Assembly: GCF_003024385.1 (NCBI RefSeq)
Contig: NZ_PVZN01000002.1
Span: forward strand, 62,001 to 126,000
Length of the DNA stretch: 64,000 bases
Direction of reading: 5' to 3'
Source: Pseudomonas sp. BBP2017
GTDB taxonomy: Bacteria > Pseudomonadota > Gammaproteobacteria > Pseudomonadales > Pseudomonadaceae
Numbering within the stretch: position 1 is the first letter of the stretch; each line of letters opens with the position of its first letter. Below are positions 1 through 8,874 of this stretch, one piece after another. A program made the position numbers and the translations under genes. A model generated the notes under the pieces. It worked only from the letters and a program-made list of their open reading frames with translations, did no database searches and was not told the origin of the DNA.

Positions 1-25
1 CTGATCGATCAAGAAAGTCATCAGG

Positions 26-673
26 TCAGGCGGGTAGTGGCTTTGCGGCGATTTCCCGGGCTTTGGCAGGTGTTACTCCCAAGGCCTGGAGAATCATTTC
101 GGCGACCCGCACATCGTGCTCCACCAAAGCACGTCCCTGGACAACTGAGCGCATCGCTCCGGTAGTGCACGACAAGACCAAATCCAAGGCGACCCCCTCG
201 TCTGCATAAGTTAAAGTGCCTGCGCGCAGCCCTTCACGCAGGTCACCCATGACATGAGTGGCCAATCGCGAGCGCATGGCCTGGTCGAAATGGATGATGC
301 GCAATAGGGCATTTGCCCATTGGTGGTCGACCGCAGACCGACAGACAAACATGCGTACGCCAATCGAAAGCCGCTGTGCTCCGCACTGCACGTCCGCGTT
401 CAAAACGGAAATGGCGTCAGAAAACTCCGCAGCCATAGCGATGCCCACCGCTTCGAGTACTTCGTCGCGCGTGCGGAAATAGTTGTAGATGGTGCCGTTC
501 GATACCGCTGCCTCGGCGGCGACTTCGAACAAGGCAATCTCCCCCACCTCCTTACGTGCGACCAGTCGCAAGGCCGCGTCCACCAGGCCGCGACGGGTGC
601 GCTCACGCTTCTTGTGACCCCTGGTCAGAGGATGTGGCTCAGTAGCTTCTAAAGGAGGTGCGGGGGAATCCAT
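26..673 (-). CDS. TetR/AcrR family transcriptional regulator
   Basis: About 215 residues. The N-terminal part (roughly residues 20-75) has the TetR helix-turn-helix pattern, including the segment VAAEAAVSNGTIYNYFRTRD; the rest is a helical ligand/dimer domain I cannot assign. I take the ATG at 673 as start; a TTG at 679 would overlap the upstream stop. The monooxygenase gene ends at 676, so the two genes are almost certainly one transcript read leftward. By family knowledge it would repress its own operon, and a palindrome at 2407-2424 ahead of the monooxygenase is a candidate operator. The inducer is unknown, probably the aromatic substrate of the neighbouring enzyme. Confidence 0.85.
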   Translation of the reverse strand: MDSPAPPLEATEPHPLTRGHKKRERTRRGLVDAALRLVARKEVGEIALFEVAAEAAVSNGTIYNYFRTRDEVLEAVGIAMAAEFSDAISVLNADVQCGAQRLSIGVRMFVCRSAVDHQWANALLRIIHFDQAMRSRLATHVMGDLREGLRAGTLTYADEGVALDLVLSCTTGAMRSVVQGRALVEHDVRVAEMILQALGVTPAKAREIAAKPLPA

Positions 674-675
674 GA

Positions 676-2334
676 TCAAGCTCGTAATCTAATCGGCTCG
701 TTTATAGTAATGGAAACGCCGTCAGGAGTGGCGCCGTCACTCATCAGCAGGCCCCGGCAGTCTCTAAGGAGTTTGCTGGCCTCTGTGCCAGGGGCGTGGT
801 GCATGATGATACGATCAGGACGAACGACGACGAGCGTTCCTTTTGACGCCAGCGGCAGGATTTCATGGTTCATGTCTTCGATGAAGTCACAACTGCCGCC
901 GCAGCGTTGGCCGCGTGTTCTGACTTCTAAAAAGTGGCCGCCCATTTTTTCCCAGGAAACGATTTGATCAGTGGTCAGCAGTGACAACGGGTCAACACCG
1001 AAGCCAACCAAAGTCAGGTTGTCTCCAAGGGCATCGTCGCTCAGCTTGATCTGTTTTTGCATGTTGCGAATCCAGGCCTGGGGAAACAGGCTGCCACGTA
1101 CCAGCTTGTCGCCCCGACGATGCTGCACGAACAGGCCGTGTTTGAAGATGTTCTTCGGCTTGATGTCCAGCTGTTCGAAGTACCTTCTGGTAGCGGGGGG
1201 CAACGCCAGCATACGCATCAGGCCGTGGATAAAGAAAGCCGCGATCTTGTTCTTGGGCATCACCAGGCGGCCCATGAGTTTCGCTAGATTGATCATCGCC
1301 TGGGCATGGGGGCGGCGCTCTACGTCATAGCTATCGAGTATTGAAGGCGCGGCATGGCCGCGAAGGACCCAGGCCAGTTTCCAGGCAAGGTTGGCACCAT
1401 CTCGAAGTCCCGCAACGAGACCTTGCCCGACAAAAGGAGGGGTAATGTGGGCCGCATCTCCTGCAAGAAAGACGCGTCCCTTGCTGAATATGTTGCAGCA
1501 GCGAGCGTGGAATCGATACACCGCCTTGCGCTCGATTTCCAGCTCCTGCGGGTTGATCCATGGCGCGATCAGTCGGGCTATGCTTTCCGGGCGTTCCAGC
1601 TCTTCCCGCGATTCACCGGGTTGTAGCATGAACTCCCAGCGCTCCCTGCCGCCGGGTGCGGGCATATGCGGGGTAGGGCGTTGTGGATCACAGATGAACT
1701 CAACGTGGTCAATGGCTGACTTATGCCGGTTCATGACATCGACAATCAGCCAGTCTTCGGCATAGGTCTGCCCTTCGAACTCCTGGCCAATCAGTGCTCG
1801 GACCCTGGAGCTTGCGCCATCCGCACCGACCAGGTACTGGGCGCGAACGGAATGTGATTGTCCATTCTGATCCCGGACGGAGGCGACGACACAATCCGAC
1901 TCCTCGACCAGACTCTCAAGCTCGAAGCCACCAAGACTGGTCACTGACTTCAATCGGGAGACCTGGTTGCGCATCGCGTGTTCGAGGTCGGGTTGATAGA
2001 ACGTCACCAGTTTCGGATGGCCGTCGATGCATCCTTCAGTATTGGCGCGACCGAATTGCCCGAGAACCGGGGAATGCATCCTCACTTCGGGGATAACGAT
2101 CTTCTCGAAAGCGTCTTCCGACAGACCGGCGAGTTGCAGGATACGTAAGGCCTCGTTGTCCAGAGCGATGGCACGAGGCATGAGTACGATTTCATGGAGC
2201 TTGTCCAGTACCAGGGTCGTCACCCCGTAGCGGCCGAGCAGCGCCGCGATTGTCGCACCTACCGGACCGTAACCAACGACCAGCACGTCGACGGCGGAGG
2301 GAGGCAATTGGCAAACTTTCTTGTTGTTGTTCAT
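676..2334 (-). CDS. FAD-dependent aromatic monooxygenase (MhpA/PheA-like hydroxylase)
   Basis: A 552-residue class A flavoprotein hydroxylase. Visible are the Rossmann motif GYGPVG near residues 21-26, the DG motif GADGASSRVR near residue 170 and the GD motif LAGDAAHITPPFVGQGL near residue 295, in the order of the p-hydroxybenzoate hydroxylase fold. The C-terminal 150 residues match the thioredoxin-like domain of the MhpA group (3-(3-hydroxyphenyl)propionate hydroxylases). The likely reaction is NAD(P)H- and O2-dependent ring hydroxylation in the cytoplasm. No ring-cleavage gene lies nearby, so the pathway is not shown. It is followed 2 bases later by a TetR gene, suggesting a small substrate-induced unit, probably accessory. 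The substrate is not predictable from sequence. Confidence 0.85.
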   Translation of the reverse strand: MNNNKKVCQLPPSAVDVLVVGYGPVGATIAALLGRYGVTTLVLDKLHEIVLMPRAIALDNEALRILQLAGLSEDAFEKIVIPEVRMHSPVLGQFGRANTEGCIDGHPKLVTFYQPDLEHAMRNQVSRLKSVTSLGGFELESLVEESDCVVASVRDQNGQSHSVRAQYLVGADGASSRVRALIGQEFEGQTYAEDWLIVDVMNRHKSAIDHVEFICDPQRPTPHMPAPGGRERWEFMLQPGESREELERPESIARLIAPWINPQELEIERKAVYRFHARCCNIFSKGRVFLAGDAAHITPPFVGQGLVAGLRDGANLAWKLAWVLRGHAAPSILDSYDVERRPHAQAMINLAKLMGRLVMPKNKIAAFFIHGLMRMLALPPATRRYFEQLDIKPKNIFKHGLFVQHRRGDKLVRGSLFPQAWIRNMQKQIKLSDDALGDNLTLVGFGVDPLSLLTTDQIVSWEKMGGHFLEVRTRGQRCGGSCDFIEDMNHEILPLASKGTLVVVRPDRIIMHHAPGTEASKLLRDCRGLLMSDGATPDGVSITINEPIRLRA

Positions 2335-2406
2335 CTCGAGCCCTTGTTGTGATTGAGGTCGTGAGGCGCATAGGTCTCATCGTCAGGCAGAACCAAGGTA
2401 TGCAAA

Positions 2407-2424
2407 ATTGAGAGATATTTCAAT
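2407..2424. promoter_or_regulatory. Imperfect palindrome, candidate TetR operator
   Basis: ATTGAGAGATATTTCAAT is an 18-base imperfect inverted repeat with perfect ATTGA/TCAAT arms, lying about 75 bases upstream of the monooxygenase start in an AT-rich stretch. Position and size fit the operator of the TetR gene in the same operon. This is inference from position only. Confidence 0.35.
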
Positions 2425-2749
2425 ATTGATGTTTTTGTCATTAATTTTTGAGATCATTGCAACGCCGTGATGAGGTCGAACGGACGAGCTGAGGTACCAG
2501 GCGTAACTGGCCAAGTTAAGGCGAAGAAGGCTCGTGGCATGAAGTTGCATCTGTGCCAGTTTCCGACCGACGACGCTTGGCTTCAGAGTTGATCAGCGTT
2601 GTCATGGGAGCAATGACCCAGGATTGAAATGCGTAGTTGCGAGGAGGCAAGCGTTGTCGTTGGCGTCGACTCCTTTCTTGTTGTTATGCGTGCCCGCACG
2701 CCTGCCGGATTCGCTCTTGTTCAAGCACGAGTAGAGTTGGGTATTTTCG

Positions 2750-2998
2750 TTGTCACGGCCACCAACCCCGGCCGGGGTGGAAACCGCCAGCGACACGGTC
2801 CGCGCCGCCCGTTCGCCACTGGTCAACGGCCCGCTGGGCTGTTTTCCGCCCGAGCCGATCCGCTACCTTGGCTCGCTGATGGTGCGCAATGCCATTCGTC
2901 GCAAGGAGCAGGCCGAAGATCACAGTTATCGCCCGCGCCGTCTGGACGTGCGCCTGGCCCGCTTTGCCGCAGCGGCGGGCAAAGTCGACAAGGCCTGA
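2750..2998 (+). pseudogene. 3' remnant of a conserved gene, probably an FAD-type oxidoreductase C-terminus
   Basis: The frame ending at the TGA at 2996-2998 reads like a genuine protein end from about 2775 on, with GPLGCFPPEPIRYLGSLMV followed by an Arg/Lys-rich tail. The frame is closed by a TAG at 2732-2734 and has no good start, so the 5' part of the gene is missing. Codon use in this stretch is typical Pseudomonas, while the 400 bases to its left are not coding in any clear way. I think the tail belongs to a flavin oxidoreductase family, from memory only. The break near 2760 probably marks the edge of the inserted monooxygenase-TetR segment. The rest of the 2335-3094 interval shows no gene. 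Confidence 0.45.
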
Positions 2999-3094
2999 GC
3001 AGTTTTTTTGTCGATTGCCATCACGAGGATGTATAAACTGCACCCACTTTGCCGGTCGCTACCTGAACCGGCACCTGAAGCAAAGAGAGTCGAG

Positions 3095-3802
3095 ATGGGC
3101 GCACAGTGGAAAGCCAAGCATAGAGAAACAGCTGCCAACGCCAAAGGCAAGATCATGGGCAAGCTGTCCAAAGAGATCCAGATCGCCGCCAAGGCTGGCG
3201 CTGACCCAGACATGAACCCGCGCCTGCGTTTGGCGGTCGAGCAGGCCAAAAAGGCCTCGATGACCCGCGAAACCCTGGAGCGGGCGATACGCAAGGGTGC
3301 TGGGCTTGATGGCGACGCGGTGAACTACAATGCGGTGACCTACGAAGGGTTTGCCCCGCACCAGGTGCCGCTGATCGTTGAGTGCCTGACCGACAACGTC
3401 AACCGTACCGTGGCGCAAATCCGCGTACTGTTCCGCAAAGGCCAGCTGGGTGCTTCAGGCTCGGTGGCCTGGGACTTCAACCACGTTGGCCTGATTGAAG
3501 CCACGCCGAATACACCGGACGCCGACCCTGAAATGGCCGCAATCGAAGCGGGCGCCCAGGACTTCGCAGAAGGTGAAGAAGAGGGCTCGACCCTGTTCAT
3601 CACCGACACCACCGATCTGGATGCCGTGCAGAAGGCCCTGCCTGCTCAAGGTTTCACCGTTGTTTCGGCGAAGATCGGTTACACCCCGAAGAACCCGGTC
3701 AGCGGCTTGAACGATGAGCAGATGGCTGAAGTTGAAGCCTTTCTGCATGCCATCGATGACAACGACGATGTGCAGAACGTTTATGTAGGTCTGGCGGGCT
3801 GA
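3095..3802 (+). CDS. YebC/PmpR family DNA-binding or translation-associated protein (YeeN-like)
   Basis: 235 residues starting [19 protein letters not shown], the usual N-terminus of this family, with an AAGAG-type ribosome site just before the ATG at 3095. Conserved blocks are the basic N-terminus, [13 protein letters not shown], the YEGF segment, [13 protein letters not shown] and the acidic C-terminus ending [13 protein letters not shown]. YebC proteins were described as transcription regulators (PmpR) and more recently linked to translation of proline-rich stretches. Pseudomonas also has a yebC beside ruvC, so this is probably the second, YeeN-type paralogue; that is inference. It stands alone, with a REP palindrome after it. 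Confidence 0.9.
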   Translation: MGAQWKAKHRETAANAKGKIMGKLSKEIQIAAKAGADPDMNPRLRLAVEQAKKASMTRETLERAIRKGAGLDGDAVNYNAVTYEGFAPHQVPLIVECLTDNVNRTVAQIRVLFRKGQLGASGSVAWDFNHVGLIEATPNTPDADPEMAAIEAGAQDFAEGEEEGSTLFITDTTDLDAVQKALPAQGFTVVSAKIGYTPKNPVSGLNDEQMAEVEAFLHAIDDNDDVQNVYVGLAG

Positions 3803-3823
3803 TTTAAAGATTCAGCAACTTTT

Positions 3824-3874
3824 CGCGGGGCAAGCCCGCTCCCACAGGACCGGTGGGAGCGGGCTTGCCCCGCG
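3824..3874. repeat. REP palindrome
   Basis: Perfect 22-base inverted repeat around a 7-base loop. The left arm begins CGCGGGGCAAGCCCGCT, the usual core of Pseudomonas REP elements. It sits between the YebC-family gene and prpE. The same core recurs at 27348-27402. It may act as a transcript end or mRNA-stabilising hairpin. Confidence 0.9.
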
Positions 3875-3984
3875 CTGCATTTATGCACATCAGATGAGAC
3901 TTAAGTCCCATGGCGGCCTGGCCATAGCCAGCCATACTCGATATTCGCCCTTTTAAATAACAACAAACCCAGGGTTCAGTATCG

Positions 3985-5874
3985 ATGACTTATCAGCACA
4001 GCTATGCCCGTTCCATCGCCGATCCTGCCGCTTTCTGGGCCGAACAGGCCGATGCTCTGGCCTGGTATCGCAAGCCCCTGCAAACCCTCAGCGAAAATCC
4101 CGATGGCACCCACCAGTGGTTTGCCGACGGGCGCCTGAACAGCTGTTACCTGGCCCTCGACCATCAGATCGAACAGGGCCGTGGCGAACAGACCGCACTG
4201 ATCTACGACTCGCCAGTGACCGGCAGCCAGCAGCAGTTCACCTATGTGCAACTGCGCGATGAGGTCGCGCGACTGGCCGGGTTGCTGCGCGAGCTTGGCG
4301 TGCAGAAGGGCGACGGCGTGATCATTTACATGCCCATGGTGCCCCAGGCGGCCATGGCCATGCTCGCCTGTGCCCGTATCGGTGCAGTGCATTCGGTGGT
4401 GTTCGGCGGTTTTGCCGCCAACGAGCTGGCGCTGCGTATTGATGATGCTCGCCCGACCTTGCTGCTTACCGCCTCGTGCGGGCTGGAATTTGACCGGGTA
4501 ATCGAATACAAGCCGCTGGTTGATCGCGCCTTGGCGCTGGCCAAGCATCAGCCGCACCAGGTGCTGGTGCTGCAACGCCCGCAAGCGTCGGCGACCCTGG
4601 TTGAGGGCCGCGATCTGGATTGGCACAGCGCTGTGGCCGCTGCCAACCCGGTGCCACCCGTGAAGCTGGCGGCCGCCGACCCGCTGTACATCATGTACAC
4701 CTCCGGCACCACCGGCAAACCCAAGGGCATCGTGCGCGAAAACGGCGGCAATGCCGTGGCCCTGGGCTTTGCCATGCGCCATATCTACGGCATGCAGGCC
4801 GGCGATGTGTGGTGGGGGATTTCCGATGTCGGCTGGGTGGTCGGTCATTCACTGATCGTCTACGGTCCGCTGATGAATGGCTGCACCACGGTGCTCTACG
4901 AGGGCAAGCCGATCCGAACCCCGGACGCTGGCGCTTACTGGCGGGTGGTCGAGCAGTACCGGGTCAATGGTCTGTTCTGTGCGCCGACCGCCATGCGTGC
5001 CATCCGCAAGGAAGACCCCAATGGCGAGTTTTTGCGCCGCTACGACCTGAGTTCGCTGCGTCAGTTGTTTCTGGCCGGTGAGAAGCTCGACTCCAGCACC
5101 CATCAATGGCTGGAGTCGACCAGCGGCAAGGCGGTACACGATCACTGGTGGCAAACCGAAACCGGCTGGCCGGTGACCGCGCCCTGTGTAGGCCTGGATG
5201 GCAGTGCGGCGCGGCCAGGCTCAAGCAACCGCGCGGTGCCGGGCTACCACGTGCGCGTGCTCGACGACGACGGCCAGTTGCTCGGCGCCAACCAGCAGGG
5301 TGCCATCGTCATTGCCTTGCCATTGCCGCCAGGTTGCTGCCAGACGCTCTGGGGCGATCACCAGCGCTATCTGGACGCTTACCTCACCGCCTATCCGGGT
5401 TACTACCACACCGGCGATGGCGGTTACCTGGACGACGAAGGTTTTGTCTACATCATGGGCCGCACCGATGACGTCATCAACGTCTCTGGGCATCGCCTGT
5501 CCACCGGTGAGATGGAAGACCTGGTCGCCCATCATCCGGCGGTGGCCGAATGCGCGGTGATTGGTGTGCACGACGAGATCAAGGGCCAGGTGCCTTTAGC
5601 GCTGGTGGTGCTCAAGGACGGCCAGGGCATCAACGAGGCCGCCTTGCAGAGCGAACTGGTGGCGAGCGTGCGTGAGCAGATCGGCGCCCTGGCATGCTTC
5701 AATCAAGTGCGGGTGGTCAATCGCCTGCCCAAGACCCGCTCGGGCAAGACCCTGCGTGCAGTACTACGCAAGATCGCCGACCAGCAAGCTTACACACCGC
5801 CCTCGACCCTGGATGATCCCGCAGTGCTGGCGGAAATCGAAGCAGTGCTGGCCAGTTTCGCTCGCGTCGGTTGA
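3985..5874 (+). CDS. prpE: Propionate--CoA ligase
   Basis: 629 residues, the size of PrpE. Activates propionate to propionyl-CoA through an acyl-adenylate, feeding the methylcitrate cycle. Visible motifs: the N-terminal acetyl-CoA-synthetase cap, the P-loop YTSGTTGKPKGIVRENGG near residue 238 (the IVREN form is typical of PrpE rather than Acs), DHWWQTETGWP near residue 385, YHTGDGG, and the C-terminal PKTRSGK with the catalytic/acylatable lysine near residue 588. It is not next to prpB/prpC/prpD here, which is common in Pseudomonas. It is flanked by the REP element upstream and the convergent nadE downstream. Confidence 0.93.
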   Translation: MTYQHSYARSIADPAAFWAEQADALAWYRKPLQTLSENPDGTHQWFADGRLNSCYLALDHQIEQGRGEQTALIYDSPVTGSQQQFTYVQLRDEVARLAGLLRELGVQKGDGVIIYMPMVPQAAMAMLACARIGAVHSVVFGGFAANELALRIDDARPTLLLTASCGLEFDRVIEYKPLVDRALALAKHQPHQVLVLQRPQASATLVEGRDLDWHSAVAAANPVPPVKLAAADPLYIMYTSGTTGKPKGIVRENGGNAVALGFAMRHIYGMQAGDVWWGISDVGWVVGHSLIVYGPLMNGCTTVLYEGKPIRTPDAGAYWRVVEQYRVNGLFCAPTAMRAIRKEDPNGEFLRRYDLSSLRQLFLAGEKLDSSTHQWLESTSGKAVHDHWWQTETGWPVTAPCVGLDGSAARPGSSNRAVPGYHVRVLDDDGQLLGANQQGAIVIALPLPPGCCQTLWGDHQRYLDAYLTAYPGYYHTGDGGYLDDEGFVYIMGRTDDVINVSGHRLSTGEMEDLVAHHPAVAECAVIGVHDEIKGQVPLALVVLKDGQGINEAALQSELVASVREQIGALACFNQVRVVNRLPKTRSGKTLRAVLRKIADQQAYTPPSTLDDPAVLAEIEAVLASFARVG

Positions 5875-5922
5875 GCGCTGGGAGCGAAGGCACCCACAGG
5901 CTGGCCTGCGAGAATGACTTCG

Positions 5923-6771
5923 TTAGGGAGCATAGGGCAGGGCGCGTTTGTGGGCGGTCTTCGCGTAAGCGCCAATGATGACCTTGGCGCTTTTATCAGA
6001 AACCGGCCTGCCGAGCAGGAAGTTGTCGATTTCATCGTAACTGCAGCCGTGGGCCAATTCGTCTGGTTTGCCCGGATCGAGATCTTCAAGGTCGGCAGTC
6101 GGGGTTTTCAGTACCAGGTCTGTAGGCGCGCCCAGCACCAACGCGACCTGACGAACCTGCCCTTTGACCAGGCCAGCCAGCGGGGTCAGGTCGCAAGCGC
6201 CATCACCGAACTTGGTGAAGAAGCCCATCACCGCTTCAGCCGCGTGATCGGTACCTACCACCAGGCAACCTTTATCGCCGGCAATGGCGTATTGGGCGAT
6301 CATGCGGGCGCGCGCCTTGACGTTGCCTTTGACGAAGTCGATCTTGTGCTCATCAGCGGTGTGCTGGCCGCTCAAAGCACCCATCATGGCATCGACGGAC
6401 TGACCAATATCGACAGTCAGGGTTGCATCGGGGTTGATGAAGCGCAGCGCCTTTTGAGCGTCCTCTTCGTCACGCTGGACGTAGAAGGGCAGGCGTACTG
6501 CATAGAACTTTGCTGGGTAGCCTTCGGCACGTAGTTGCTCAACCGCGATCTGGCAGAGCTTGCCCGCCGTGGTGGAGTCAACGCCGCCGCTGATACCCAG
6601 TACCAGGCCTCTAGTGTTCGTGGCCCGTATGCGTTCTTTGAGGAAGTCTACGCGGCTGACGATTTCTTGCGCTGCATCTTTTGCGTCATCCGCCCACGGA
6701 TTGACTTTCAGCTCGTGAGCGATGCGAGCAGCCGGGGAGTCGAGGTTCTCAGAGTAGCTGTCGGTATTCAT
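5923..6771 (-). CDS. nadE: NH3-dependent NAD+ synthetase
   Basis: 282 residues, the size of E. coli NadE. Catalyses the last step of NAD synthesis, ATP-dependent amidation of deamido-NAD, in the cytoplasm. The PP-loop SGGVDST is at residues 61-66; VVGTDHAAEAVMGFFTKFGDG and the C-terminal KRALP are the family's other marks. There is no N-terminal glutaminase domain, so ammonia is the nitrogen donor. It is the last gene of a leftward operon pncA-pncB-nadE, with 10 bases between pncB and nadE. Context: the P. aeruginosa PA4918-PA4920 arrangement. Confidence 0.95.
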   Translation of the reverse strand: MNTDSYSENLDSPAARIAHELKVNPWADDAKDAAQEIVSRVDFLKERIRATNTRGLVLGISGGVDSTTAGKLCQIAVEQLRAEGYPAKFYAVRLPFYVQRDEEDAQKALRFINPDATLTVDIGQSVDAMMGALSGQHTADEHKIDFVKGNVKARARMIAQYAIAGDKGCLVVGTDHAAEAVMGFFTKFGDGACDLTPLAGLVKGQVRQVALVLGAPTDLVLKTPTADLEDLDPGKPDELAHGCSYDEIDNFLLGRPVSDKSAKVIIGAYAKTAHKRALPYAP

Positions 6772-6781
6772 GGTGCCCGCC

Positions 6782-7987
6782 TTATTCCTTGACTGTGAAA
6801 ACCTGCTTCAGATACGACAGGTATTCCGGGGATTCGCACTGCGACTTACCTGGCGCATCGGAGATCTTGGCCACTGGCTGGCCCTGGCAGGTGACCATCT
6901 TCATTACGATGCTCAATGGTTTGACCCCTTCGACGCCATTGGTGAGATCAGTGCCGATGCCGAACGAGACGTTGATGCGGCCACGGAAGTGACGCAGGAT
7001 TTGCAGAGAACGATCACCCAGGTTCAGGCCGTCGCTGAAGATCAATGTTTTGCTGCGAGGATCGATGCGCAGTGACTCGTAGTGAGCAATCATGCGATCA
7101 CCCCATACCAGAGGGTTACCTGAATCGTGGCGGCAGCCATCGAACAGCTTAGCGTAGTAAGCGTCGAAGTCAGCCAAGAAGGCGTCCTGGGTAATCACAT
7201 CAGTCAGGCACACGCCGACATCCCCGCGATACTCCTTGACCCAGCCATCCAGCGCTGCTTTCTGACTGTCGATCAGGCGTGGGCCGAGTTGCTGATGAGC
7301 CTGGTACCACTCGTGGGCGTTCGTGCCGATGGCCTTGATGTCCAGTTCGCGGGCCAGGTGTACGTTGCTGGTGCCGACAAATACACCAGGAAAGTCACGC
7401 ATCATTGTCTTGACGACTTCTTCCTGAGACTTGAAGGAGATCCTGCGCCGGGTGCCGAAGTCGGCCACTTTGAAATCAGCCAGCTCATCGGCGCTGGCGT
7501 TGGCCTTCAACCAGTCGAACTTGTTGTACAGGCTTTCACGCACCTGCTCCAGAGACAGGTCGGGGTAAACGTGGCGGTTGCGGATCTCGCTGACGATGGC
7601 AAGAATCTTGATTTCGAATGGCGAGACACCGACCCAGGGGCCGCGGGCGCGGATTTCCAGCTGCCCATTGGCCTGGCCAACTTTCACGAATCGAGGCTTG
7701 AGGCGAAAGTCTTCCAGGTAGTCCACATAGTCGTGCTTCATGAACGGGATGGCCCGCAGGTGGCGGAGCATGTCCTGGGTGCTTTGCAGTTCCTGGAGCT
7801 GCTCGATTGCCGCACGGATCTCACCGATGTAAGGCGTCAGATCCTCATTCGAGCGTACGCGCAAGGCCCATTCCGAATCAGCCGCTGGGTACGAGTGATA
7901 GATGGCCTGACCCATCGTCAGCTTGTAGAAATCGTCGTCAGTGGCGGAACGGACGATTGGCTTGTTGTAGTCGAAGACGCTTTCCAT
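6782..7987 (-). CDS. pncB: Nicotinate phosphoribosyltransferase
   Basis: 401 residues with the start chosen at the ATG at 7987, preceded by GGGGAAG; E. coli PncB has 400. Converts nicotinate and PRPP to nicotinate mononucleotide, the entry step of the Preiss-Handler route. Conserved blocks: [15 protein letters not shown] at the N-terminus, FGTRRRISF, the loop [12 protein letters not shown] carrying the phosphorylated histidine, [24 protein letters not shown] and [10 protein letters not shown]. The gene begins 1 base after pncA ends, so translation is probably coupled. It belongs to the bacterial PncB type, not the NAMPT/NadV type that uses nicotinamide. Confidence 0.95.
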   Translation of the reverse strand: MESVFDYNKPIVRSATDDDFYKLTMGQAIYHSYPAADSEWALRVRSNEDLTPYIGEIRAAIEQLQELQSTQDMLRHLRAIPFMKHDYVDYLEDFRLKPRFVKVGQANGQLEIRARGPWVGVSPFEIKILAIVSEIRNRHVYPDLSLEQVRESLYNKFDWLKANASADELADFKVADFGTRRRISFKSQEEVVKTMMRDFPGVFVGTSNVHLARELDIKAIGTNAHEWYQAHQQLGPRLIDSQKAALDGWVKEYRGDVGVCLTDVITQDAFLADFDAYYAKLFDGCRHDSGNPLVWGDRMIAHYESLRIDPRSKTLIFSDGLNLGDRSLQILRHFRGRINVSFGIGTDLTNGVEGVKPLSIVMKMVTCQGQPVAKISDAPGKSQCESPEYLSYLKQVFTVKE

Positions 7988-7988
7988 G

Positions 7989-8636
7989 TTACTTCCCCTC
8001 ACCAACGAAACGGGTCAATTCTTCTTCCGAGTTCACCAGCACCGCGCCGGCATTTTTCATCGCCAACAGTGCCTGCTCGGCATCCATCTGGCTGATCGCT
8101 CGGCAGGCGGGCAGATACAATGCCACTTCAAAAACAGCGGTGAGCAATTGCAGCACAGTCATTTTCACGCAGTACTCAAGGGCAAGCCCGCCGACCAGTA
8201 CTTTCTTGATGCCCCTGGAGCGCAATACTTCGATAACGCCGGTGGTCATGGCATCGTCGTGATAGACAGCTCCGTAGGGGTGCAAATCGAGCTCCAGGCC
8301 CTTGTAGATCATGTAACCGTATTCAGTGACCTTCGGCAGGCCGGGGAGCAGCTCAAAACCCGGTGTGCCAACCACGCAGTGTGGAACCCAGGTTGTGTCT
8401 GCGTGCGCAAGCCCTGTCGGTGCGCCCATTTCGGCGTGAGAGCCGACAACCCATTTGGCATTAGGGCTGTGCGCATCCTTGCTGCCAACTCGAAAGCCTG
8501 CGAGCGAAGCCATGAAGTTCAGTGCCGGTACGATTTCATCGCCACCAGGAACCGGGAGTTCATCTGGGCACAGTGGGCTAAACCCGCACTGGGCATCAAC
8601 GTCAAAGCTAGCAATATCGGATTTGGGGAAGTTCAT
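7989..8636 (-). CDS. pncA: Nicotinamidase (isochorismatase-family amidohydrolase)
   Basis: 215 residues. Deaminates nicotinamide to nicotinate, feeding PncB next to it. Catalytic residues expected for nicotinamidases are visible: Asp14 in [10 protein letters not shown], the lysine in [10 protein letters not shown], and the nucleophilic cysteine in [12 protein letters not shown]. Metal-site residues fit KDAHSPN and [11 protein letters not shown]. First gene of the leftward pncA-pncB-nadE operon; its start is about 30-50 bases from the first candidate NrtR site. Matches P. aeruginosa PA4918 by position. The function follows from the motifs and the neighbours together. Confidence 0.92.
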   Translation of the reverse strand: MNFPKSDIASFDVDAQCGFSPLCPDELPVPGGDEIVPALNFMASLAGFRVGSKDAHSPNAKWVVGSHAEMGAPTGLAHADTTWVPHCVVGTPGFELLPGLPKVTEYGYMIYKGLELDLHPYGAVYHDDAMTTGVIEVLRSRGIKKVLVGGLALEYCVKMTVLQLLTAVFEVALYLPACRAISQMDAEQALLAMKNAGAVLVNSEEELTRFVGEGK

Positions 8637-8663
8637 CTCGGCGCCTCCGCTGTCGTCTTGGGT

Positions 8664-8688
8664 ATATAGTGCGCGACAAGTATTAAGT
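8664..8688. promoter_or_regulatory. Candidate NrtR operator, pncA side (imperfect)
   Basis: Shares the sequence ACAAGTATT, in the same spacing, with the perfect palindrome at 8834-8858. The right half is GTATTAAGT; the left half ATATAGTGC matches its complement at 5 of 9 positions. It lies 28-52 bases upstream of pncA, where a repressor would cover the promoter. Assigning it to NrtR is inference from the regulon context. Confidence 0.5.
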
Positions 8689-8833
8689 AGTCAACAAGGA
8701 TGACAAAAAAACACGAGAGCAAACCTCAGCGCCGGATGCTTTCGTTGTGCGCCTAATTCTACGAGGAAATATGCCTGTTTATGAATGGTTGAAACTATGG
8801 GCTTAGCTGAGGCTCATGAGGGTGCGTTTGACG

Positions 8834-8858
8834 ATAAAATACGTAACAAGTATTTTAT
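8834..8858. promoter_or_regulatory. Candidate NrtR operator, nadD2 side (perfect palindrome)
   Basis: ATAAAATAC-GTAACAA-GTATTTTAT is a perfect 9-base inverted repeat with a 7-base spacer, ending 2 bases before the ribosome site of nadD2. NrtR regulators bind AT-rich palindromes of about this size upstream of NAD salvage genes. The 240-base region from 8637 to 8874 serves both divergent operons and holds no gene. Confidence 0.65.
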
Positions 8859-8874
8859 TTGGAAGGAGGGCGAC

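Noticed and set aside
2602-2826. Minus-strand 74-codon frame in the gap after the monooxygenase promoter
   Set aside because: No ribosome site, no known domain, and it overlaps the oxidoreductase-like tail.
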